Positions 1-5,168 of a stretch of DNA of 7,518 bases are shown here, in pieces. The position numbers and the translations under genes were made by a program. How positions within the stretch are numbered: position 1 is the first letter of the stretch; every line of letters begins with the position of its first letter. The notes beneath the pieces were generated by a model. It worked only from the letters and a program-made list of their open reading frames with translations, searched no databases and had not been told where the DNA came from. The stretch is from NCBI GenBank assembly GCA_034430275.1, contig DAOUEW010000199.1:1-7518 (forward strand). Direction: 5' to 3'. Origin of the DNA: JAUVXJ01 sp034430275. GTDB taxonomy: Bacteria > Chloroflexota > Anaerolineae > UBA7937 > B3-Chlor.

Positions 1-20
1 TCTGGCTGTGCGTCAGCAGA

Positions 21-491
21 CTATCGCAACTCACGAGGGAAGGGCCAATCGCAGCTACGCTTGAATACCTTGGTCAACACGTTGACCCGGGTCCTCCTGA
101 TCCCCGGGATGTCGTGGATGGTCTCCGACACGAAGGTCCGAAAGGCATCGATGTCCGTCGCCACGAAGGCCGCTGAGATGTCGAAGTCGCCGGTGGAGAG
201 AGCCACGTAGCAGACCTCATCCAGCTCACACAGCCGCTCTGCTACCTCATTCATCCTGCCGGGCTCCACGTCGATGACAATGTCAGCCCTGATCCCGAAC
301 CCCAACGCCTCGGGGACCGCACCCGCGCATATCGAAACCAGGCCGCTATCGATCAGGCGGCTCAGCCTGCTCCTCACGGTCCTGGGCGGGACGTTACCTA
401 TTCTCCGGGCTATCTCCGCGGAGGTCGTCCTCGCGTCCTCTATCAGACATCTCAGGATCCCCCGGTCGAGATCATCCACTCTCGGCTTCAT
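21..491 (-). CDS. Lrp/AsnC family transcriptional regulator
   Basis: A 156-residue DNA-binding regulator, the usual size for the Lrp/AsnC (feast/famine) family, which senses amino acids or related small molecules and binds DNA as dimers or octamers. Residues 6-55 form the AsnC-type helix-turn-helix (LDRGILRCL at the start, then AEIARRIGNVPPRTVRSRLSRL as recognition region, ending in SGLV). Residues 68-142 form the alpha/beta effector and oligomerisation (RAM) domain, with the family's G-x-x-D turn visible in STGDFDI (99-105). The ATG is preceded by a purine-rich ribosome site (AAGGGGAGGG, 495-504) and a consensus promoter, which supports this start. It stands alone, with no obvious amino-acid gene beside it in the window, so the effector and target genes cannot be read from context. 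The nearby strong promoter would suit autoregulation, which is common in the family but inferred here. Family assignment is firm; specific function is unknown. Confidence 0.95.
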   Translation of the reverse strand: MKPRVDDLDRGILRCLIEDARTTSAEIARRIGNVPPRTVRSRLSRLIDSGLVSICAGAVPEALGFGIRADIVIDVEPGRMNEVAERLCELDEVCYVALSTGDFDISAAFVATDIDAFRTFVSETIHDIPGIRRTRVNVLTKVFKRSCDWPFPRELR

Positions 492-523
492 CTACCCTCC
501 CCTTCAATGCCGAATCACCTGCC

Positions 524-552
524 ATTATAGTTCAAAGCAGCCCGATTGTCAA
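524..552 (-). promoter_or_regulatory. Perfect-consensus sigma-70 promoter of the Lrp/AsnC gene
   Basis: On the minus strand, TTGACA (547-552) and TATAAT (524-529) are separated by exactly 17 bases. Both hexamers match the consensus 6/6. Transcription should begin near 517, giving a leader of about 25 bases that contains the AAGGGGAGGG ribosome site at 495-504. Such a strong basal promoter normally implies repression, possibly by the regulator itself. Confidence 0.88.
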
Positions 553-692
553 GACGCTGACCAGAAAGCTGCCGGATCGGCACAAACCGGACGAACACAC
601 AGTGGATCGAATCGTCCCATCCCACTGCCCAGCCATCCGGGCTGACGCAGACAGCTGTAACACTCCGCCCAGCACGCTCCAAGCCAAGGCGC

Positions 693-711
693 TTGCTCGC
701 GGTGCGAGCAA
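693..711. repeat. Perfect short hairpin
   Basis: TTGCTCGC (693-700) and GCGAGCAA (704-711) pair perfectly around a 3-base loop. There is no T-run after the stem on either strand, so it does not look like an intrinsic terminator. It could be part of a structured transcript or a protein-binding site. Its role is unknown. Confidence 0.5.
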
Positions 712-740
712 AACGGTATCACCGACCGAGCCAACTGAGG

Positions 741-833
741 GTGTTCCAGCCCCTCTTGCCTCCGTGCCCGACGAAGAAGGCTGCTGGGAGAGTCCTGGGT
801 TGCCGTGCTGGGAACACAAAGGGGACGCCTTCT
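741..833. repeat. Crossing inverted repeats (possible pseudoknot-like element)
   Basis: GTGTTCCAGC (741-750) is complementary to GCTGGGAACAC (807-817) with one bulged base. AGAAGGC (775-781), inside that loop, is complementary to GCCTTCT (827-833), outside it. The two pairings cross, as in a pseudoknot. A direct repeat TGCTGGGA occurs at 782-789 and 806-813. With this little sequence, chance is a real possibility. Confidence 0.3.
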
Positions 834-939
834 GCGCCCCCATTGCCACGCCACCCTGGTGTCCTTCGACAGACTCTTCGTCCAACAGCCCGGGGATTGC
901 CTACGAGTACTAGCACCGGCAGAGTCGCCAGCGCTCGGG

Positions 940-1608
940 TCAAGGCTCTTTGAATTGCTTCTCCAGTCTCTCCAGCATCATGGCCGCTTGAACCAGCATG
1001 TCCAGCGGGTTCTTCTCCCCTCGGAAGTACCTATAGTCGCAGGGCATGATGTCCAACGTATTGACCAGATCCTGGTAGCGAGATCTCAGCGCCCCCTCGC
1101 TGACGTCGTAGAGCATGGCCAGTTCTTTCTGAGTGACCTGCCGGAAGTTCAGCTTGCGGACCGTGTAGTCCAGGGCCGCGGCCCAGATCTCGGGCTTGCG
1201 CATCGACAACGCCCGCCGCCCAGCCGCGATGCGGAACTCCCACCACATCTGCATCGCCGCGCTGATCTCCTCCAACGGGATGCCCTGGCCGGTCATACCT
1301 CGCGTGAGGGCCGACTCCACGGGATCCATGCCCACCTCGAACAGGGCGCGAAAACGCTCGTGCAGCCGGGTATCGGGCTCTAGCTCCAGGAAATCCCGCA
1401 GCGATCTCAGCGCTTCGTCCCACTGGCCGAAGCGCGCCCGCGCTCTCGCCAGATTGAGGTGATACTCAGCGTCGTCCGGCGCCAGACGCACCGCCTCCCT
1501 GAAGTTGCGGATGGCGTCCTCCACCTCCCACTTGTCGTAGCACTCCAGGCCCTCGACGTTGTAGGATTCCGCTTTCTGCTTCACTTCCTCCGTCTTGGGT
1601 GCAGCCAT
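940..1608 (-). CDS. TPR protein with C-terminal helix-turn-helix-like domain
   Basis: A 222-residue, apparently soluble protein with no signal peptide or membrane segment. Residues 13-46 and 47-80 are two tetratricopeptide repeats (the first has A..A...F..A..L.P spacing in DAIRNFREAVRLAPDD; the second contains LNLARARARFGQWDEAL). These normally form a helical protein-binding surface. A linker follows, then an aromatic helix (MQMWWEFR, 119-126) and a segment WAAALDYTV.. at 142-150. The last part, about 155-186 (TQKELAMLYDVSEGALRSRY), reads as a helix-turn-helix and resembles the C-terminal domain I associate with DUF6398-type proteins. That match is from memory and tentative. The start has AAGGAG seven bases upstream of the ATG, and a promoter at 1644-1671. 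It follows the DUF1385 gene by 66 bases on the same strand, so read-through is possible. Plausible role: an adaptor coupling protein binding to nucleic-acid binding. Not established. Confidence 0.85.
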   Translation of the reverse strand: MAAPKTEEVKQKAESYNVEGLECYDKWEVEDAIRNFREAVRLAPDDAEYHLNLARARARFGQWDEALRSLRDFLELEPDTRLHERFRALFEVGMDPVESALTRGMTGQGIPLEEISAAMQMWWEFRIAAGRRALSMRKPEIWAAALDYTVRKLNFRQVTQKELAMLYDVSEGALRSRYQDLVNTLDIMPCDYRYFRGEKNPLDMLVQAAMMLERLEKQFKEP

Positions 1609-1643
1609 CGAGGATCTCCTTCAGTCTGTATCACTGCTCGGGT

Positions 1644-1671
1644 ATTCTACCACGGCCGAACCGCGATGCAA
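1644..1671 (-). promoter_or_regulatory. Probable sigma-70 promoter of the TPR gene
   Basis: On the minus strand, TTGCAT (1666-1671) and TAGAAT (1644-1649) are separated by 16 bases, just past the stop of the upstream DUF1385 gene. Reading the -35 as TTTGCA gives 17 bases. It is close enough to consensus to expect independent transcription of the TPR gene in addition to any read-through. Confidence 0.6.
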
Positions 1672-1674
1672 AGC

Positions 1675-2571
1675 CTATGACGCAGACGACACGCCGTCGC
1701 CGACCCCGTCCGCCTGGAGCACGGGTTTCAACGCAGCAATGGCCACCTCCAGCATGGACTCATCGGGTTCCCGAGTCGTGAGGCGCTGTAGAGCCATACT
1801 GGGTGTGATGAGAATTCTGACCAATGGGTTGCCGCTATGGTTGGCGAAGAACCTGATCAGCTCATAAGAGACAGCGGCGATCACAGGGACCAGAAGAAGA
1901 CGGGAGAGAATCCGGTACAGCATGGGAGGGCGTCCCAGGAAAGCAAAGAGGAGGACAGAGATGAGGACGACGATCAACAGGAAGCTCGTGCCGCACCGGG
2001 CATGGGCCTTGCTGTAGGCCCCGACGTCCCTCGCATCGAGGGAAGCTCCACTCTCGTAGGCGTCGATGGTCTTGTGTTCGGCGCCGTGATAGGCGAAGAC
2101 ACGCTCGACATCCGGCACCAGGCCGATCAGCGCCAGATACAGAATCAGGATCAGGAGGCGGACGCCGCCTTCCAGCAGGTTGCTGAGCAAGTCCGAGCTG
2201 ATGAACCGATCCAGGAAGCCCACCAACACCAGGGGCAGCACGAAGAACAATCCCACTCCCACACCGAGAGAGAAGAGAAGCGTGGCCACCACTGCTGGCG
2301 TGCTAAGCTCGATATCTTCTTCGGACAGCGACACGTTGGCAGAGTACATCAGCATCCGGGTGCCCAGGACCAGAGTGTCCCACAGCATCACCAGCCCGCG
2401 CGCGAACGGTATCTTCTGCCATAGACTGTTGTAGATGAACCCGGAGAGCGGTTCCGCGTGCAGGACTATCTCGCCGGAGGGATCGCGCACGGCCACAGCC
2501 ATACTAGTCCGTCCGCGCATCATCACCCCCTCGATGACAGCCTGACCACCGTAATGAAACTCAGACAACAC
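1675..2571 (-). CDS. DUF1385 family membrane protein (YqhQ-like)
   Basis: A 298-residue protein matching the DUF1385/YqhQ family over its full length. The family signature GGQAVIEGVMMRG is at 8-20. Hydrophobic segments at about 94-120, 135-155, 195-213 and 223-243 indicate an integral membrane protein. The conserved HGAEHKTIDAYE block (162-173) and the H190..RCGTSF stretch (to 197) hold His and Glu residues that could bind metal; the family is often described as a putative metal-dependent enzyme, but I know of no settled function. The C-terminal tail (QRLTTREPDESMLEVAIAAL) is also typical. The start is GTG at 2569-2571, or the next codon TTG at 2566-2568. GAGGAG at 2575-2580 lies 3 bases from the GTG but 6 from the TTG, so TTG may be the real start. 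It is divergent from the Nudix gene and lies upstream of the TPR gene. Confidence 0.92.
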   Translation of the reverse strand: MLSEFHYGGQAVIEGVMMRGRTSMAVAVRDPSGEIVLHAEPLSGFIYNSLWQKIPFARGLVMLWDTLVLGTRMLMYSANVSLSEEDIELSTPAVVATLLFSLGVGVGLFFVLPLVLVGFLDRFISSDLLSNLLEGGVRLLILILYLALIGLVPDVERVFAYHGAEHKTIDAYESGASLDARDVGAYSKAHARCGTSFLLIVVLISVLLFAFLGRPPMLYRILSRLLLVPVIAAVSYELIRFFANHSGNPLVRILITPSMALQRLTTREPDESMLEVAIAALKPVLQADGVGDGVSSAS

Positions 2572-2609
2572 TCACTCCTCAGAAGGCACACCGCCTTAGT
2601 TCTTGCACG

Positions 2610-2638
2610 ATTCTAGCGCAAAGCCCGGCAATTGGCAA
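2610..2638 (-). promoter_or_regulatory. Sigma-70 promoter of the DUF1385 gene
   Basis: On the minus strand, TTGCCA (2633-2638) and TAGAAT (2610-2615) are separated by 17 bases; each hexamer matches consensus at 5 of 6 positions. Between the predicted start of transcription (about 2603) and the ribosome site lies a small hairpin, AAGGC (2583-2587) with GCCTT (2593-2597), directly upstream of GAGGAG. Confidence 0.75.
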
Positions 2639-2659
2639 CACTACCCGCGCTGCTTCTTC

Positions 2660-2713
2660 ACACCCGGTCGCTGGCAGGCTCGTCGCTTGCCTTCCCAACG
2701 GGTGTCAGCCCGT
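2660..2713. repeat. Nested inverted repeats in the divergent promoter region
   Basis: ACACCCG (2660-2666) pairs perfectly with CGGGTGT (2699-2705), enclosing AGGC (2676-2679) and GCCT (2689-2692). The right arm can alternatively pair with CCCGT (2709-2713) as ACGGG-TGTCAG-CCCGT. The element lies between the promoters of the DUF1385 and Nudix genes and could bind a regulator, or it could be chance. Confidence 0.35.
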
Positions 2714-2730
2714 CTAACCGGCAGCCCCGA

Positions 2731-2750
2731 CACGTGGTATAATCCACGTG
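2731..2750 (+). promoter_or_regulatory. Nudix promoter: extended -10 inside a perfect palindrome
   Basis: A consensus TATAAT (2738-2743) preceded by TGG makes an extended -10 element, which can work without a good -35; none is obvious here. The -10 lies at the exact centre of a perfect inverted repeat: CACGTGG at 2731-2737 and CCACGTG at 2744-2750. A dimeric regulator bound here would cover the -10 box and block polymerase, so this is a candidate operator. Transcription would begin near 2750, leaving a short leader with AGGAGG at 2759-2764. Confidence 0.72.
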
Positions 2751-2768
2751 CTCAGAACAGGAGGACAG

Positions 2769-3257
2769 ATGACCCGCGCTACGAGTGGAAAACTGGTTTC
2801 CGTGCGCACCCTCGTGCTGCGCGACGAGCAGGTACTCCTAGTCGGCCACCGCTCGACCAAGGCAGACAAGGTCTGGTGGATGACGCCGGGGGGTTTGGTG
2901 GATACGGGAGAATCTGCCGTCGATGCGGCGGCGAGGGAGGTCAGGGAGGAGACAGGCCTCGAGGTAGAGATCGGCAGACTGGTCTACTGGGCCGAATGGA
3001 TCTGGCAGCGATCCCACTGCGTGGAGCTGGTGTTCCTGGGGGAGGTCACGGGGGGACAACTAGCCGCCGGCAACGATCCCGAATTGCCCGAGCATCAGCA
3101 GATCATCTTCGATGCACGCTTCTTCGACCTCGACGAGCTAGACGAATACCCCGTCTATCCTCCCGCCCTGGTCACCCTGCTCAGGGAGCACCTCGATCAG
3201 GGATTCCCTGAGGGAGCGTTGTTCCTCGGTACACACCAGCCGGACTTGCCTAGGTAA
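2769..3257 (+). CDS. Nudix hydrolase
   Basis: A 162-residue hydrolase of the Nudix superfamily, whose members cleave nucleoside diphosphates linked to another group, using Mg2+ or Mn2+. The Nudix box is complete and canonical, from G42 through E48 to R56-E57-V58-R59-E60-E61-T62-G63-L64; the RE..EE glutamates coordinate the metal. The preceding strand and turn WWMTPGG (36-42) is typical, as is the N-terminal beta strand with LLVGHR. Residues outside the box do not let me name the substrate: oxidised nucleotides, ADP-ribose and nucleotide sugars remain possible. The ATG at 2769 is chosen because AGGAGG lies four bases upstream and the promoter's -10 is at 2738-2743. A longer reading from GTG 2748 would begin at or before the transcription start and put the ribosome site inside the gene. 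It is separated by 318 bases and a new promoter from the mutase pair downstream. Confidence 0.93.
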   Translation: MTRATSGKLVSVRTLVLRDEQVLLVGHRSTKADKVWWMTPGGLVDTGESAVDAAAREVREETGLEVEIGRLVYWAEWIWQRSHCVELVFLGEVTGGQLAAGNDPELPEHQQIIFDARFFDLDELDEYPVYPPALVTLLREHLDQGFPEGALFLGTHQPDLPR

Positions 3258-3397
3258 CGCGCTATGCGTTGCCGGCGGGCGGCGTGCTCTTCTTCGCGCC
3301 TCAACTCTAGATCCATGTGCCGATCCGACGCCCGTGGGTACGCAATGCCGCAGTGACCCTGCGTGCTCACCGCGGATCCTCCGGCAGACTCCGGAAC

Positions 3398-3413
3398 GGC
3401 TCTTGGGAGAGCC
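3398..3413. repeat. Perfect hairpin upstream of mutase promoter
   Basis: GGCTCT (3398-3403) and AGAGCC (3408-3413) form a perfect 6-base-pair stem with a TGGG loop. There is no T-run behind it, so it is a poor intrinsic terminator for the Nudix transcript. It abuts the dyad at 3413-3433 and could be part of the same control region. Confidence 0.4.
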
Positions 3414-3445
3414 CGGTGGTGGCCCACAACCGGCTGCGTTATAAT
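3413..3445 (+). promoter_or_regulatory. Promoter of the mutase pair with overlapping dyad operator
   Basis: A consensus -10, TATAAT, is at 3440-3445; the start of transcription would be near 3452. The matching -35 position (about 3417-3422, TGGTGG) is poor. That position is covered by a dyad centred on C3423: CCGGT (3413-3417) with ACCGG (3429-3433), and GTGG (3419-3422) with CCAC (3424-3427). Nine of ten arm positions pair. A weak -35 with a dyad over it suits either activator-dependent or repressed expression. Which applies cannot be told from the sequence. Confidence 0.6.
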
Positions 3446-3575
3446 CACTGGCCTGTGTACCGGAGACGTGCGAACCGGCTCCCGCAAACCTCCGCTGCTC
3501 AAAGCCCATGTCCGGTGGGCGGACAAACTCGGTCCTGGCAGAGGAAGACCCTGCCAACCAGAAATCGATGAGCAA

Positions 3576-5168
3576 GTGAAACGTAGCAGGCAAACCACAG
3601 CACAGCACACCATAGCCCAGGCGGTGAGAGACGCCTACGCCAGAGGCGAGGAAGACGAAGCTCTGGAGCCCCTGGCCCTGTTCGGCCAGGACGGTCAACC
3701 CGTGGGCAGAATAGAAGACGGCGACTATGTCATCTTCTACGACATCCGTGGGGAAAGGGAGATAGAGCTCACCCGTTCCTTCGTGGACCCCCACTTCGAT
3801 GAGTTCCCCGTCGACAGAACACTGAAAGCCCACTTCGCCACCATGATCCAGTATGACGAGAGCCTGGACGTCCAAGTCGCCTTTCCGCCTTTGAGGGAGA
3901 TAGATCAGACCCTCAGCCAGGTCATCAGCGAACACGGGCTGAAACAGGCCAAGATCACCGAGTCGGAGAAGGCCATCCACCTCCAGTTCTTCCTCAACGG
4001 CAAGCTGGAAGGGCCCTTCCCAGGCGAGGAGAGAATCATCGTGCCCTCGCCCAAGGTGATGGACTACTCCCAGGTGCCCGAGATGAACGTGGTCGGGGTC
4101 GCCGAGGCGGTACTGGAGAAGATCGCCGATCCCTCATGCGACGTGATCATCGCCAACTTCGTCAACGTGGACGTCGTGGGTCACATCGAGAATGAAGAGG
4201 CCATCAAGAGGGCGGTGGAGGCCGTGGACTCACACATCGGCCAGGTGGTGGAAGCCGCAGAGGAGGCCGGGATGACCGTCGTAGTCACCGCCGACCATGG
4301 CACTGTGGAGAGGTGGCTCTATCCCGACGGGGCCATCGATACGGGCCACACCGATAGCCCGGTCCCATTCATCGTGGTCTCCTCGGACGAGGTCTCGTTG
4401 AGGGACGGCGGCGCCTTGACCGACGTCGCCCCCACCGTCCTCCAACTGCTTGGGATACCCAAGCCGGAGGCCATGGCCGGGAGCAGCCTCCTGGAAGATG
4501 TTTCGGGTGCAACGCTCGACAAGCAAAGGGTTCTGCTGCTGATCGTCGATGGCTGGGGCTACAGAGAGGAGCCTCACGGCAATCTCATCGCCCAGGCTCA
4601 GACTCCCGTGATGGACGGGTTGTCGAGGGAGTGCCCGTTCACCACCCTCGAAGCTTCCGGTGGTGCGGTGGGCATGCCCGATGGCACCGTTGGCAACTCC
4701 GAGGCCGGACACCTGCACCTGGGGGCCGGGCGAACCATCTACTCCGACAGGCTGAGGATCGATCGAGCCATGGCCGATGGCTCCTTCTACGACAACGAGG
4801 CCTTCCTGTGGGCCATGAGAGGGGCCAAGCGAGCGGGCACGCGTCTGCACCTCCTGGGTATCATCTCCTTCTACAGCTCCCACGGCTCCCTCGATCACCT
4901 CCTCGCCCTGCTGGAACTGGCCAAGAGAGAGGGCCTGAGAGAGGTCTATCTGCACTCCATGCTCGGTCGCAGGGGAGAACACCCAGAGAGCGGGGCCAGG
5001 TACATCGAGCAGGTGGAGAAGGCCACAGCCGACCTCGGTGTGGGCCGGGTTGTCTCAGTCATCGGCAGGTTCTGGTCCCTGGACAGAGAGGAGAACTGGG
5101 ACCGTATCGAGAAGACCTATCGCTGGCTGGTGTACGGCGAGGGAGGACAGGTGAGAGAGACCGTATGA
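3576..5168 (+). CDS. Circularly permuted iPGM-like phosphomutase
   Basis: A 530-residue relative of the cofactor-independent phosphoglycerate mutase (iPGM; alkaline phosphatase superfamily, two Mn2+), in permuted order. Residues 15-308 match the canonical second half: GRIEDGD (44-50), R58/R61 (canonical R261/R264), K132 (K336), D199 and H203 (D403, H407), D240-H241 (D444-H445), H258 (H462). After a linker (309-318) comes the canonical first half: D325 in VDGWG (D12), S375 in GNSEAGH (nucleophile S62), H436 (H123), R466 (R153), R498 and R504 (R185, R191), ending at VYGEG (519-523), just where residue 15 began. Spacings between catalytic residues match the Geobacillus enzyme. Canonical D154 is G467, and the GGVHSH loop reads YSSHGS. 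Start: GTG 3576 gives a family-like length (canonical about 511); it has only a weak ribosome site and overlaps a short upstream frame's stop. GTG 3468 is an alternative. It overlaps the next gene by four bases. Phosphoglycerate as substrate is plausible, not certain. Confidence 0.9.
   Translation: MKRSRQTTAQHTIAQAVRDAYARGEEDEALEPLALFGQDGQPVGRIEDGDYVIFYDIRGEREIELTRSFVDPHFDEFPVDRTLKAHFATMIQYDESLDVQVAFPPLREIDQTLSQVISEHGLKQAKITESEKAIHLQFFLNGKLEGPFPGEERIIVPSPKVMDYSQVPEMNVVGVAEAVLEKIADPSCDVIIANFVNVDVVGHIENEEAIKRAVEAVDSHIGQVVEAAEEAGMTVVVTADHGTVERWLYPDGAIDTGHTDSPVPFIVVSSDEVSLRDGGALTDVAPTVLQLLGIPKPEAMAGSSLLEDVSGATLDKQRVLLLIVDGWGYREEPHGNLIAQAQTPVMDGLSRECPFTTLEASGGAVGMPDGTVGNSEAGHLHLGAGRTIYSDRLRIDRAMADGSFYDNEAFLWAMRGAKRAGTRLHLLGIISFYSSHGSLDHLLALLELAKREGLREVYLHSMLGRRGEHPESGARYIEQVEKATADLGVGRVVSVIGRFWSLDREENWDRIEKTYRWLVYGEGGQVRETV

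Larger units (their letters stand above)
492..939. other. Intergenic stretch without a convincing gene
   Basis: This 448-base gap separates the TPR gene's stop from the Lrp gene's start. Several open frames of 70-120 codons exist on both strands, but their products are low-complexity Pro/Ser/Arg/Ala sequences with no recognisable domain, no ribosome site and mutual overlap, as expected by chance in GC-rich DNA. Apart from the Lrp promoter at 524-552, it holds a perfect 8-base-pair hairpin (693-711) and a set of crossing inverted repeats (741-833). No T-tract terminator and no tRNA, RNase P, SRP or tmRNA signature was found. It could be a decayed gene, a structured RNA or plain spacer. Confidence 0.6.
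3258..3575 (+). other. Regulatory gap between Nudix gene and permuted mutase gene
   Basis: This 318-base stretch holds no convincing protein gene. It contains, in order: a 5-base-pair hairpin directly after the Nudix stop (AACGC 3256-3260 with GCGTT 3266-3270, no T-tract); a perfect hairpin GGCTCT-TGGG-AGAGCC (3398-3413); a dyad at 3413-3433; a consensus -10 (3440-3445); and a leader of about 120 bases with a 23-codon open frame (ATG 3508 to TGA 3577-3579) whose stop overlaps the mutase GTG start. The main reading frame stays open upstream to 3363, but its first 71 codons, rich in Arg, Pro and Gly, show no resemblance to the enzyme family. Confidence 0.65.

Noticed and set aside
602..913. A 103-codon plus-strand frame, with competing minus-strand frames of 74-117 codons
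   Set aside because: No ribosome site and no recognisable domain; several frames overlap on both strands, as expected by chance in GC-rich DNA.
1837..2424. A 195-codon plus-strand frame rich in Glu, Gln, Asp and His
   Set aside because: It is the mirror of the DUF1385 membrane-protein gene; the acidic composition is the complement of hydrophobic codons.
2748..2768. GTG at 2748 as start of the Nudix gene
   Set aside because: It overlaps the right arm of the promoter palindrome, lies at or before the expected transcription start, and would put the AGGAGG ribosome site inside the coding region.
3398..3413. Intrinsic terminator after the Nudix gene
   Set aside because: The hairpin is perfect but is followed by GC-rich sequence, not a T-tract.
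3138..3980. A 280-codon open frame on the minus strand
   Set aside because: It is antisense to the end of the Nudix gene and the start of the permuted mutase, both with clear family motifs. Its product has no recognisable domain.
4631..5164. An extension of the histidine-phosphatase frame upstream over the mutase gene
   Set aside because: The extra 178 codons are an out-of-frame shadow of the mutase. The ATG at 5165 begins exactly at the family's usual N-terminus (LLLIRHA).
3363..5168. The possibility that the mutase frame is two fused partial genes or a pseudogene
   Set aside because: The frame is intact, every metal ligand and the nucleophile are present once each with canonical spacing, and the two halves meet without overlap or gap, as expected for one functional permuted enzyme. 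An assembly artefact still has to be excluded from reads.
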